Virus record (IMG/VR): IMGVR_UViG_3300009503_000057 | Span: 1 to 36,243 of that record | Reading direction: 5' to 3' (one strand) | Origin: a virus | Length of the DNA: 36,243 nucleotides | In this document: piece by piece, positions 15,814 to 24,132 of the stretch | Layout: every line of letters starts with the position of its first letter | Position numbering within the stretch: position 1 is the first letter of the stretch | The notes under the pieces: model-generated | What the model saw: only the letters and a program-made list of their open reading frames with translations | Told to the model about the DNA's origin: nothing | Databases searched by the model: none | Made by a program: the position numbers and the translations under genes

Positions 15814-17817
15814 ATGGCAACGAGAATCTATCTGCCCTCTAGTGGCAATCCGCCTGTAACGCCTTCGACCTGGAACTTTCCGAACCAGATCAATCCGCTT
15901 ACTTTCGCGGGCGTTACGACCAGGATTGGTTCGGCCCTAACGACAAAAACCGAAGCGACGGGCACTGTAAGCCCGACTTTTCGGGCGATGCTCCGCTACG
16001 TGATCGGTCCTCTCGCTGCTCAGAGTATCTCAGGCACGGTCAACCTGGTTATGCGGGCCTACGAGAGCAATACGGGGGCGAATGCCACTATGGCGATAGC
16101 AGTGAAAATAATCAAACCCGACGGTTCGGATCGTGCCGTGCTCCTTGGCTATATCGCCTCGGATTCGGCCACCAGTCCCTATGAATTTACAACCACGCTT
16201 TCGAGCCGTCGGGCCTACGATGCCTCCGAGACAAGGCCAATACCTCTGACTTCACAATCGGCTCAGGCCGGAGACTACCTCGTTATCGAGATAGGTTTTA
16301 GATCCGCGACCACCACGAACCGAAACATTCAGTTGCGATATGGCGACGCGGCAAGTTCTGACCTGGCAGATGGGGAAGGAGAAACTAACGACTTCAACCC
16401 CTGGTGTGAATTTTCCCAGAACATAGCCTGGTATGAGCAGAAGTCCGGAAGCTTTACCCTATCCAGCCCGAGCAAGGCAAGCTCGGCAGCGAAAAAGGGT
16501 GCAAAAGCTTCTGTGACGCAATCGATCGCCATCGGGAGCATGGTTCTTGGGCTTCTCGGCGCCTTCGGGGGAATGTCTCTTACCGCACCGGCGAGTTTTG
16601 CCGCCACGGGCGTAAAATATGAGGCCGGCGAGGAGCATTACGGATCGTTTGCGATTTCATCCGGATCGCCCGCTGCCGCCATCGAGGGCCTGAAGGGAGC
16701 AAAGGAGGGGTTGCTTCTTGAGGCAGGGACAGCAGAAGCATCTGCCGGCATAAAATCGGTCAAGGCGACGGCATCCGTGGCCTCTCATGCGGCGGCGACT
16801 GCGATTGCGACTAAATGGACTTCCGGTTCCGCAGAAACGACCGCCACTGCCAGCCTCGCATATCAGGGAAGAAAGCAATCAGGTTCCGAATTTTCAGTCA
16901 GCGAGCCATCTCCGGATTTAGACGCAGCAGCCAAGAAAAACGGCAGCGCAGGGGCTCAGGTAGCCGAGGCCGCAACCTTCGAAAGCCTAGGAGTCAAAGG
17001 GGCCAGAGGCCAGCCGGGCATTGCGGAGCCAGGCTCCGCTCAAGTCGATGGCCAAAAATTAGCGGCAGGAGCAGGCCTGTTCGAAGCCGGCCCGGGGATT
17101 CAGGCCGCGGCTGTCACAGGCAAATCCGCCGAAGTATCTGCCACTTCTGGCGTTCAGTTCGATGCCCAGGCAAAGAAGCAGAGCCTAATTTTCGTTTCGG
17201 TAGCCTCTGGGGCACCATCCGCCCAAGCCGAAGGGCAAAAGGTAGCATCTCATGGATTTTCGGTAGCGGAGGTTTGCTCTCTCAGCTTAGGAGCCAAGAA
17301 GCAGGCCCGAAGCGACACTCTGGATCTGAGGATCGGCTGTTCGGTCAGCGCGACCGGAACATCGGCAGAAGCCAGAGGCGGCTCGCTCAGCATTTCGGAG
17401 GAGGTCCAAGCAGAAGCAGGAGGCATCAAGGCTTCTGGCGAAACGGCGCAGTTCGAATGCGCCGAAGCGGCCTCCGCATCTGGCAGAAAAGCAGCAGATT
17501 CTGAGATTGCGGCTTCGGCAGAGGTGGGGAGCCAAATCTTCGGCCAAAAGAGGGCCCGCGGGGAAAGCTGCATTGCCGCAGGCGAGGCAGTCTCCTTTAC
17601 CGGAGCTCCGTCTTTCGAATTCTACGCTGGGAGCCTTACGCTTGCCGCTCAGGCCGCTTTCTCGGCCGCAGGCAAGGCAAGCGTTCTAAAAGATGTTAGC
17701 AGAAGAGATTTATTAGCCGCCTGGGCCGATGAAGAAGGCAAATTCCTGGTTTCTCGTCATAACCGCCCGCTCGTAGGCCGCATCCACTCGGTTGGGCTCG
17801 TGGCAAAGGAGGAATGA
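15814..17817 (+). CDS. Repetitive fibre protein, 667 aa
   Basis: Residues 1-~208 form a beta-rich N-terminal domain ([38 protein letters not shown]) that could anchor it to the virion. Residues ~210-625 are a long Ala/Ser/Gly/Thr-rich array of about twenty units. Each has a hydrophobic beta-like stretch followed by G-x-K, seen for example at 266-268, 312-314, 352-354, 413-415, 474-476, 537-539, 557-559 and 577-579. The spacing is mostly 20-22 residues. Residues 627-667 form a different C-terminal cap. The array suggests a fibrous beta-repeat shaft. It follows the glycosyltransferase cassette and precedes the connector genes, so a head or neck fibre is as likely as a tail fibre. Confidence 0.75.
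   Translation: MATRIYLPSSGNPPVTPSTWNFPNQINPLTFAGVTTRIGSALTTKTEATGTVSPTFRAMLRYVIGPLAAQSISGTVNLVMRAYESNTGANATMAIAVKIIKPDGSDRAVLLGYIASDSATSPYEFTTTLSSRRAYDASETRPIPLTSQSAQAGDYLVIEIGFRSATTTNRNIQLRYGDAASSDLADGEGETNDFNPWCEFSQNIAWYEQKSGSFTLSSPSKASSAAKKGAKASVTQSIAIGSMVLGLLGAFGGMSLTAPASFAATGVKYEAGEEHYGSFAISSGSPAAAIEGLKGAKEGLLLEAGTAEASAGIKSVKATASVASHAAATAIATKWTSGSAETTATASLAYQGRKQSGSEFSVSEPSPDLDAAAKKNGSAGAQVAEAATFESLGVKGARGQPGIAEPGSAQVDGQKLAAGAGLFEAGPGIQAAAVTGKSAEVSATSGVQFDAQAKKQSLIFVSVASGAPSAQAEGQKVASHGFSVAEVCSLSLGAKKQARSDTLDLRIGCSVSATGTSAEARGGSLSISEEVQAEAGGIKASGETAQFECAEAASASGRKAADSEIAASAEVGSQIFGQKRARGESCIAAGEAVSFTGAPSFEFYAGSLTLAAQAAFSAAGKASVLKDVSRRDLLAAWADEEGKFLVSRHNRPLVGRIHSVGLVAKEE
16441..17688 (+). 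repeat. Coding repeats: ~20 units of about 20-22 residues with G-x-K signature
   Basis: The translated sequence shows units such as [40 protein letters not shown] and [20 protein letters not shown]. The aligned Lys positions (268, 294, 314, 334, 354, 374, 395, 415, 437, 455, 476, 496, 539, 559, 579, 621) give a period near 60-66 bases. At DNA level the units have diverged, so expansion is not recent and the repeat is maintained as protein structure. Confidence 0.7.
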
Positions 17818-17818
17818 A

Positions 17819-18385
17819 ATGGCAGTGATCACTCTAACCGATGTCAAAGATGAACTCGAAATCCCGGCATCCGAGACAAGTTTCGACAGCCGCCTGGATC
17901 TTTTGATCGAAGATGTGATCGCGGCAGCCGAGAGCGAGATGCAAGCGAAGATCGAACCCGTGATCGACGAGGTCGTTTATCTCGATGGTGGGGTAAGCAG
18001 GCTTTATCTTCCCCATCTGAATGTGGGGAACATAACTATATGGTCGGATTATGATGAAGAATGGGATGAGGCATCCCTAGTTGATGAGGAAGATTACTCT
18101 ATCGATTCCGCCAGGGGCCTGGTGACGATGAAGGATGGAATGAAGTTTGCACCTGGCCTCAAGACGGTCAAGGTGAAATATGATGGCGGCTATACGGCCC
18201 CCTCGCTTCCGAAGGATCTCAAGCGAGCACTTATCCGGCAGATCGTTTACCTCTGGAGGCGGAGGAAGGATATTGGCCTCTCTTCCGTGACCTACCCGGA
18301 TGGGAGCGTATCGAAATATGCGGTCGGTGAATGGCTTCCCGAGGTTAAGAGCGTGCTTGATAGATATGGGAGGATATTTTTTTGA
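17819..18385 (+). CDS. Head-tail connector protein (gp6-like)
   Basis: ATG 17819 has AAAGGAGG at 17805-17812; the longer frame from 17792 lacks such a site. The 188-residue protein starts [13 protein letters not shown] with [21 protein letters not shown], the helical signature of HK97 gp6-like connectors that form a ring under the portal. [25 protein letters not shown] near the C-terminus is also typical. The gene ends in a T7 run, and the following start codon overlaps its stop. Confidence 0.85.
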   Translation: MAVITLTDVKDELEIPASETSFDSRLDLLIEDVIAAAESEMQAKIEPVIDEVVYLDGGVSRLYLPHLNVGNITIWSDYDEEWDEASLVDEEDYSIDSARGLVTMKDGMKFAPGLKTVKVKYDGGYTAPSLPKDLKRALIRQIVYLWRRRKDIGLSSVTYPDGSVSKYAVGEWLPEVKSVLDRYGRIFF

Positions 18386-19020
18386 TCCGCATCGGCTCAG
18401 AAATAAAAATTGAAAAAAACAAAATGGCCCGGATCACCCCGTCTGCCCTCGATGCCGCCCGGCTTGCAATGGCCAGGGTTGGCACATTCACGGCCAGCTA
18501 TCTCCGGAATGAAAGATTCACTGGAGGAACCACCGACTCAAAGCTGGCGGTAAGAACCGGAAGGCTTAGGGCTTCGGTTAGGCCGGATAATATCAAGGTG
18601 GAACCCGATTCAGTAGAAGCGGGGGTGAGTTTTGGGACCATCTATGCGCGGGTCCATGTGGGGCCGAGAGGACAGGTCACGACGATCCGCCCGAAGCGAG
18701 CTAAGATGCTCGCAATCCCACTTGCCGCCGCGATGACCGCCGCCGGCGTTTCGAAGGGAACCCCGCGCAGGGGGCCGTGGGGGGAAACATTCATCCGTGC
18801 ATTAAAGAATCCTGGGGGGAAAGGGCAGGCGATCATATTCGGAAAGCAGGAGATAACTAAAGGGCCGAGAGCAGGGAAGCTAAGGGCCAAGATCGTGCCG
18901 CTTTTTATACTCATGCGGTCAGTTGAGATAAAGGCGAGGATCCATCCCGAAGAGATCCTCGATTACATGGAGCCGAGAATGCGGAAAGAACTTCTCTCGC
19001 AGGGGATAAAGGTGGTTTAG
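18382..19020 (+). CDS. Head-tail joining/tail completion protein (HK97 gp10-like)
   Basis: TTG 18382 overlaps the previous stop and has GGGAGGAT at 18369-18376; an alternative start is ATG 18424. The 212-residue product has the pattern [45 protein letters not shown] and a C-terminal [21 protein letters not shown], which occurs in gp10-like neck/tail completion proteins. It should help seal the connector or the top of the tail. Order after the gp6-like gene and before the terminator gene is conserved in siphoviruses. Confidence 0.75.
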   Translation: MIRIGSEIKIEKNKMARITPSALDAARLAMARVGTFTASYLRNERFTGGTTDSKLAVRTGRLRASVRPDNIKVEPDSVEAGVSFGTIYARVHVGPRGQVTTIRPKRAKMLAIPLAAAMTAAGVSKGTPRRGPWGETFIRALKNPGGKGQAIIFGKQEITKGPRAGKLRAKIVPLFILMRSVEIKARIHPEEILDYMEPRMRKELLSQGIKVV

Positions 19021-19030
19021 GAGATTTTCG

Positions 19031-19477
19031 ATGGCTAATCCGGTAAAAACTCTTTTTCTCAGGTCAATCAAAGAAGCGATCGCGGAGATTTCATCTATTA
19101 AGACGGTTATCAGGAACCCAACCAAGCCCATTGATCGCGAAACCGTGCCGTTTCCAGTCTGTTTTATATTCGATGGCGCGGAGGAGAATGAGGATCGAAA
19201 CCTGATCAATCTAAAGACCTTCGAGCTGCATATCGAAGTCTGGGTTTGCGACCCGAACGGGGATGAAGCCATATCCGATGCCGCCGAATCTATACAGTCT
19301 GAGATTATAGGGAAGATTACCGATAACCCCGATCTTTACAAATACGGGCTGAACCTAAAGGAGCTCGGAGCGAACAAGTTTTTTGCAGGGGAAGACCTCG
19401 GGGGCATCATTATGCGATTCAAGGCGCAGTATGCCCATAAGCGCGGAGATCCTACCGATCCTGCGCGGGGAAAATGA
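19031..19477 (+). CDS. Tail terminator-like protein
   Basis: This 148-residue protein lies where siphoviruses encode the tail terminator (gpU-like) that stops tube polymerisation and joins tail to head. Features consistent with the fold are the N-terminal helix FLRSIKEAIAEI, beta strands FPVCFIFDGAEEN and FELHIEVWVCD, a helical SDAAESIQSEIIGKI, and a last strand GGIIMRFKAQYAHKR. Direct sequence identity to gpU is not obvious, so the call rests on pattern and position. Confidence 0.65.
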   Translation: MANPVKTLFLRSIKEAIAEISSIKTVIRNPTKPIDRETVPFPVCFIFDGAEENEDRNLINLKTFELHIEVWVCDPNGDEAISDAAESIQSEIIGKITDNPDLYKYGLNLKELGANKFFAGEDLGGIIMRFKAQYAHKRGDPTDPARGK

Positions 19478-19504
19478 ATGGAAGCACAGTTCTTAATTTT
19501 TTGC

Positions 19505-19533
19505 CTTCCCGGAGTTCTGGCCGACCCGGGAAG
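19505..19533 (+). other. Hairpin in the gap before the tail tube gene
   Basis: CTTCCCGG (19505-19512) pairs perfectly with CCGGGAAG (19526-19533) around a 13-base loop. No T-run follows. The 100-base gap 19478-19577 is unusual in this tightly packed operon; the hairpin may stabilise the mRNA or set the level of the highly expressed tube gene, which has its own AAAGGAGGGAAGAGG site. Confidence 0.5.
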
Positions 19534-19577
19534 CTGAGAGAGGCCAAAAATAACGCTAAAGGAGGGAAGAGGTAAAG

Positions 19578-20105
19578 ATGGACACTGCACACAACACAAG
19601 CCTTTATTCGCTCGGCAAAGGGGTCCTGAGCTTCGACCGATTCGATGAGGATGGACTGCCGACTGGGATGCGGGATCTCGGAAACTGCCCGGTCTTTAAC
19701 CTAACCATTGAAGTCGAGACATTGGAGCACTACTCGTCAAGAGAAGGAGCGAAGACGCTCGATAAAGAAGTCACGATGATCAAGCGGCTGAAAGGCAATT
19801 TCACCCTGGATGAGTATGATAAGGAGAATCTCAAAATGTTCCTGCTCGGCTCCATGGATGGCTATTACGTTAGACCGCTCACCGTTTCCGAGATCAGGGG
19901 CGAGCTCTATTTCAAGGGCACCAACGAAGTGGGGCCGAAGTGGAGCGTCCACATCTGGGATGCGAAAATCAAACCCACCGGCAATCTGAGCTTCATCGCC
20001 GAGGATGATTGGGGGAAAATGGAGTTCGAGTTCACGGCCCAGAGCGACGAGACGAATCATCCCGATGAGCCCTACGCAAGAATCGGAGTGCTCGGCGACT
20101 CGTAA
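19578..20105 (+). CDS. Tail tube (major tail) protein
   Basis: The gene has a strong Shine-Dalgarno sequence (AAAGGAGGG) and a position just before the tail assembly chaperones. The 175-residue protein has a beta-sandwich-like pattern: LGKGVLSFDRFDEDGLPTG, FNLTIEVETLEHYSSREG, LKGNFTLDEYDKENLKMFLLG and a C-terminal SFIAEDDWGKMEFEFTAQSD. This matches siphovirus tail tube proteins, which stack as hexameric rings along the tape measure. Confidence 0.85.
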   Translation: MDTAHNTSLYSLGKGVLSFDRFDEDGLPTGMRDLGNCPVFNLTIEVETLEHYSSREGAKTLDKEVTMIKRLKGNFTLDEYDKENLKMFLLGSMDGYYVRPLTVSEIRGELYFKGTNEVGPKWSVHIWDAKIKPTGNLSFIAEDDWGKMEFEFTAQSDETNHPDEPYARIGVLGDS

Positions 20106-20119
20106 GATCGGAGGAGATC

Positions 20120-20488
20120 ATGGAGGCATCCGAGATTGACATCCTTTTCCCGGAAATCGAGGTCGAAGGGGTCAAACTTAGGCCCTGGTCTCTCGGCCAG
20201 GTGGCCGACTTGGCCCCTTCATTTATGGCAATAGTCAAGGCACTTAGGGATTCCGGGATCGCCTTCTCGGAGATCGAGGCGCGGATGGAGGAGTTCGTTC
20301 TTGTCATTTCTCCTCATGCGCCGAAGATCATCTCGATCACGGCTAAAATTCCAGAGGCTGAGGTCAGGGAATGGCCGCTTGCCAAGGCGACAGTTGTGAC
20401 TATGGCCATTCTCAATCAGAATGTAGAGCACCTAAAAAACTCTTTTGGCCTGGTTCGGGCCGCGGCTCCGAAGACAGAAGCGACCTGA
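20120..20488 (+). CDS. Tail assembly chaperone, short form (gpG-like)
   Basis: The 122-residue product of the zero frame lies between the tube and tape measure genes, the place of lambda gpG. It is acidic and helical, with LRPWSLGQVADLAPSFMAIV and MEEFVLVISPHAPKIISI. Near its 3' end is A AAA AAC (20434-20440), read as AAA-AAC in this frame. Ribosomes that do not shift end at TGA 20486-20488. It should coat the tape measure protein during tail assembly and is not expected in the virion. Confidence 0.8.
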   Translation: MEASEIDILFPEIEVEGVKLRPWSLGQVADLAPSFMAIVKALRDSGIAFSEIEARMEEFVLVISPHAPKIISITAKIPEAEVREWPLAKATVVTMAILNQNVEHLKNSFGLVRAAAPKTEAT

Positions 20489-20796
20489 TCCAGGCCATAG
20501 AGTTTCTGATCAGCCGGGGACATAAAAAGCATGAATTGCTCCATGAATACACAATCGATGAAATTTATGCTTTCGTTAAGGCGGCAGATAAAAATATCCG
20601 TGCCGAAGAGTTAAGATGGGCAGTATCAATGAGGGCCGCTTTCTTGGCGGACATAAGGGAATGGAGGAGATATATCAGGACCCTCTCGCCTCCTGAGCCA
20701 GTGAAAGTTACGAGCAAAGCCCAAATAGAAGAATTAAAGAGGATACTTCATGGCGGAGCAAGAAATCGCAAGGCTGGTCATAAGGCTAAGAGCTGA
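20120..20796 (+). CDS. Tail assembly chaperone, -1 frameshift product (gpGT-like)
   Basis: Shifting back one base at 20434-20440 joins 107 codons of the short form to 118 codons ending at 20796, about 225 residues. The second part (IEFLISRGHKKHELLHEYTIDEIYAFVKAADKN..., then IREWRRYIRTL) is the conserved T-like domain that binds tail tube subunits in lambda. No good independent start for this frame exists near the junction: the ATG at 20371 lies inside the other frame without a clear ribosome-binding site. The last 47 bases overlap the tape measure gene. The frameshift is inferred from frame arrangement and motif. Confidence 0.8.
20434..20440 (+). promoter_or_regulatory. Programmed -1 ribosomal frameshift site A AAA AAC
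   Basis: The heptamer fits X XXY YYZ exactly in the zero frame (A|AAA|AAC). A possible small stem, TTCGG (20454-20458) with CCGAA (20468-20472), begins 13 bases downstream within a G/C-rich stretch. The downstream frame opens directly into the T-like domain. Confidence 0.8.
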
Positions 20797-23749
20797 AACA
20801 GCAGAGCTCAACAAAAATCTTCAGGGAGCAAAAGATCAGCTAAATTCTTTTTTCAGTTCCATAAAAGCCATTGGTGCCGGCATCGGTCTTACCTGGGGAA
20901 TTGCTGAGCTGGTGAGAGAGATGAAAAGCCTTGTCAGCGCAGGAATTCAATATAATTCGACAGTCGAGCAGCAGATACTCGGAATCGGATCTTTGATTGC
21001 GGCCACCGGAGATGTGCTTGACGCCGAAGGGCGCCGCCTCGCAGGGATGGAAAAAATTAATGCGGCCATGGAGATCTCAAGAGGGCTTTATGAGCAGCTC
21101 CGCCTGGCGGCAATCAAGACGACCGGCACAACTCAAGAGCTCATCGATGTTTTTCAATCCATGCTTGCGCCAGGGAGGGAAGCCGGCCTTGCGCTCGAGC
21201 AGATGGTCAAGCTATCGACAATGGTAGTGCAGGCCATGAAAGCAATGCAGCTTCCTTTGATCCAGGCGCGAGTGGAATTGAGAGGGCTTCTTACTGGTGA
21301 AGAGAATGTCCGCATGGACATCATGAAGCGGCTCGGTATAGAAGGCGAAGTCGTTAAAAAGATGATCGAAGAGGGCAAGCTATATGATTATCTGGAGGAA
21401 AAGCTCAAGATATTCGATATCGCCGGCGAAAAGCAAGTGAAGACGTGGGAAGGAATGAAATCCACTCTCAGAGATATCATGGATCAAATCAAGGGAAGGA
21501 TCGCTCTGCCGCTGTTCGATGACTTGAAAAGAGCGATGGAATATGTCATCGAAAGAATCGGTCTGACCCGGGATGGCACGGGAAAATTATCGGCAGATTT
21601 TGAATCTTTCATCGCTAAGGTCCAGGCGGCTTACACGGTCTTATCGAAGGCTTTCGAGGCTTTTCTTCCCCTCATTGATACCGCCGGTTCGGCGGCATCC
21701 GCAATGATTAAAGCAATTGCGGGAGGTCTGCTCTCTGTAGTTACTGGGCTAACAACCATATGGTATATGGCGGTTAAGATTTCCGAAGGCATTGCGGCGC
21801 TTTTTTCGGCGGCTTTTGGCAACATTATCCCGTTTTTCAAAAATTGGCAGAAGGAGGCAAAAGCAATATCGGATCGCGTTGAAGCTGCATTGATCCAGCA
21901 GGCCGAATCCCTGCGGGTTGTGCTCGGCCTGCAGGAAAAAATCACAAAAGAGCAAGACAAGCAGATAAAAAAGCCAACCGCCCCCCCACAAAAACCTGGC
22001 CCTTCCCCAGAGGAACTCAAAAAAGAAGAGAAAGCCTATGATGATCTGACTAAAAAAACCAAAGAATACGAGGTCAAGCTCCTCGAATTAGAAGATCCAA
22101 TTCAAGCTGACCGGCTGGCTCTGGAAAATTTCATTGCCGAAAAAACCAAGGATGTAATTAAAACTGCCCGATTGATCGAGGCAACCGTTGACCTTCGAAT
22201 GGCTCTGGAAAAATACCAGCAGCAGTTAGAAAAGAAGAAGGCCGAGGAATCATATAAAAAAGCTCTTGATAATATAACTGGAAAATTTGATGAGCTAAAT
22301 CTCGAGATGCTTCAGCTCATTGATCCCTTGGCGGCAGAACAATGGGAATTCGAGCTATTGGTCAAAAGGCTAACAGCTGGGGGCAAAGAGGCTGGAAATC
22401 TTTCGGCGGCCATCGAAGATTTAAGGAAAGCCTTCTTCGATTTAAAAAATGAACAGAGACGGCAAGCTGAGGAGCAGGCAAATATTGAGGCAAATCTGCG
22501 GGTAACTTTAGCCAATATCGAAAATTCGATCACTCGCCTAAATCTTTCTTACCGGAAAGGGGAAATAGGCCTCGAATCCTATTTCTCAAACCTCATCGGC
22601 TATACTCAGGAAAGTGCGGAAGCTGAAATCTATGCCTTAAAAAAGCGATTGGAGGCTGCTAAAACCGAAGAAGAACGGATCAAACTCAGAGCTGAAATTT
22701 CTCAAAGGATAATTGAACTTGAGCGTAAATTACTCGAGATAGGCCGGGATAGAGCGGAGGAGGAAAAGAAGAGAGCGCAGCAGGCAGTTTCGCTTCGCGA
22801 ACTTGAGATCAACCAAAAACTAGTAGAAATTGAAGATAGGCGGAAGCGCGCGATAGGATCGAACGCGGACCTGATTATAGAGGAAATAGAGCTGCAGAAG
22901 CAGCGGCTAAAACTCTACCAGGACCTTCTTTCATACATCGATAGGCTTTCAGATCCTCAGGGATATATTTCCGTCCAATCATCGATTGCCGAGATCAATC
23001 GGCGAATTATGGAGCTCAATTACAACCTCGGAGAGCTCACCGGGCCGGTCTTGGAGGGGTTGGAACAGGGATGGAAAGAATATTTCTTCGAGCTTCGGAG
23101 CCAGTTTCAAGGAAGCAAAGAGGCGATGAAGGCTATCCTTGGCGAAATGCGGAATACTTTCAAATCCATCTTTATTGATGCAGTTAAAGGAGATCTTAAA
23201 AATTGGCAGGACTATTTCCGGAAGATCGGCGATGCGATCCTCGATGCAATGGGCAATCTCGTCGCCGATATGGTCATGACCTGGTTAAAAGGCATGATGC
23301 AGATGAAGTCCGGTTCGAATTTTTTGCTGGATCTTTTCAAACAGGTAGGATCATGGATAGGCGGAATATTCGGAACGGGTGCGGGCGCGGGTGCTGCGGC
23401 TCCAGCCGGGGGGCAGCAAGGAGGCCTGATAACGGCTGGTTCGGGCCTTCGCGATGATGTTCCTATTCTGGCAATGAAGGGCGAATATGTGCAGCCACGG
23501 GAAGCCGTTAGATATTATGGAGCGGGGGTAATGGAGGCGCTGCGGCAGAAGCTAATCCCGAAAGAATTTTTTAATTGGCCGAGAACGCTCATGGCCTACC
23601 AAACATTTCAGGCTGGCGGGCCGATTGGAGGGGGACAAAGCATTGCCGTAAATGTGCCAGTAAATGTCCGGGACCCGCGGTTTGCATCGCGGATGCGGGA
23701 ATCCATTGAGGAGACTGTAGTTCGGGTCTTAAAGGAGTTTTCGCGCTGA
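20750..23749 (+). CDS. Tape measure protein
   Basis: The 999-residue protein is the longest gene of the tail block except the hub, and it follows the chaperones. N-terminal helices (IRLRAETAELNKNLQGAK) match the TP901-like tape measure start. Two hydrophobic stretches occur at about 38-55 and 310-357 (GGLLSVVTGLTTIWYMAVKI). A long charged coiled coil fills roughly 380-860. The Gly/Ala-rich end, near 870-890, is followed by ILAMKGEYVQPREAVRYYGAG, typical of tape measure C-termini. At about 1.5 angstrom per residue it predicts a tail near 150 nm. Its stop overlaps the next ATG. Confidence 0.93.
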   Translation: MAEQEIARLVIRLRAETAELNKNLQGAKDQLNSFFSSIKAIGAGIGLTWGIAELVREMKSLVSAGIQYNSTVEQQILGIGSLIAATGDVLDAEGRRLAGMEKINAAMEISRGLYEQLRLAAIKTTGTTQELIDVFQSMLAPGREAGLALEQMVKLSTMVVQAMKAMQLPLIQARVELRGLLTGEENVRMDIMKRLGIEGEVVKKMIEEGKLYDYLEEKLKIFDIAGEKQVKTWEGMKSTLRDIMDQIKGRIALPLFDDLKRAMEYVIERIGLTRDGTGKLSADFESFIAKVQAAYTVLSKAFEAFLPLIDTAGSAASAMIKAIAGGLLSVVTGLTTIWYMAVKISEGIAALFSAAFGNIIPFFKNWQKEAKAISDRVEAALIQQAESLRVVLGLQEKITKEQDKQIKKPTAPPQKPGPSPEELKKEEKAYDDLTKKTKEYEVKLLELEDPIQADRLALENFIAEKTKDVIKTARLIEATVDLRMALEKYQQQLEKKKAEESYKKALDNITGKFDELNLEMLQLIDPLAAEQWEFELLVKRLTAGGKEAGNLSAAIEDLRKAFFDLKNEQRRQAEEQANIEANLRVTLANIENSITRLNLSYRKGEIGLESYFSNLIGYTQESAEAEIYALKKRLEAAKTEEERIKLRAEISQRIIELERKLLEIGRDRAEEEKKRAQQAVSLRELEINQKLVEIEDRRKRAIGSNADLIIEEIELQKQRLKLYQDLLSYIDRLSDPQGYISVQSSIAEINRRIMELNYNLGELTGPVLEGLEQGWKEYFFELRSQFQGSKEAMKAILGEMRNTFKSIFIDAVKGDLKNWQDYFRKIGDAILDAMGNLVADMVMTWLKGMMQMKSGSNFLLDLFKQVGSWIGGIFGTGAGAGAAAPAGGQQGGLITAGSGLRDDVPILAMKGEYVQPREAVRYYGAGVMEALRQKLIPKEFFNWPRTLMAYQTFQAGGPIGGGQSIAVNVPVNVRDPRFASRMRESIEETVVRVLKEFSR

Positions 23750-24117
23750 TGAAAATGTCGCTTGGAGATTATGAATTTAATTGGCCTCCAGATAGATGGT
23801 CGATCCCGAAGAGCGAGAAATATTCTGGCCGGGTTCTCACCTATGACTCGGCAGCCTTTTTCTCATTTGGCACATCCATTGCCGGAAAAGAGATCTTGCT
23901 CGAATGGGATATTATGGAGGCCGAGCAGTTTGAGGAGCTGGAAAATCTCTATCTTGACGATGAATCTAAAACTTGGGACCCGGGGAACGGATGGATTTAT
24001 ACGGTTGAAATCATATCGCTCGAGGGATCCTATGGCGATGTCGTGGGATATGATATGCCATATAGATTTAACGTGCGAATGCTTCTGATGATAACGGAAG
24101 CGACTATGCAATCATGA
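23749..24117 (+). CDS. Minor tail protein, small distal-tail/gpM-like
   Basis: The 122-residue protein begins at an ATG overlapping the tape measure stop. It has FNWPPDRWSIPKSEKY, GTSIAGKEILLEWDIMEAEQFEELENLYLDD and a beta-rich end YTVEIISLEGSYGDVVGYDMPYRFNVRMLLMI. This size and pattern occur between tape measure and hub genes in siphoviruses (lambda gpM-like minor tail proteins). It is too short for a full distal tail (Dit) protein. It probably links the tube end to the hub. Confidence 0.65.
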   Translation: MKMSLGDYEFNWPPDRWSIPKSEKYSGRVLTYDSAAFFSFGTSIAGKEILLEWDIMEAEQFEELENLYLDDESKTWDPGNGWIYTVEIISLEGSYGDVVGYDMPYRFNVRMLLMITEATMQS

Positions 24118-24132
24118 AGGGAACAAGCAAGG

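Noticed and set aside
18376-18385. T7 run as a frameshift site joining the connector and gp10-like genes
   Set aside because: The run does not fit X XXY YYZ because an A precedes the first T codon, and the second gene has its own start with GGGAGGAT.
20371-20433. Independent start for the second tail chaperone frame
   Set aside because: No ribosome-binding site is clear and the region is read in the zero frame; the A AAA AAC site explains the fusion better.
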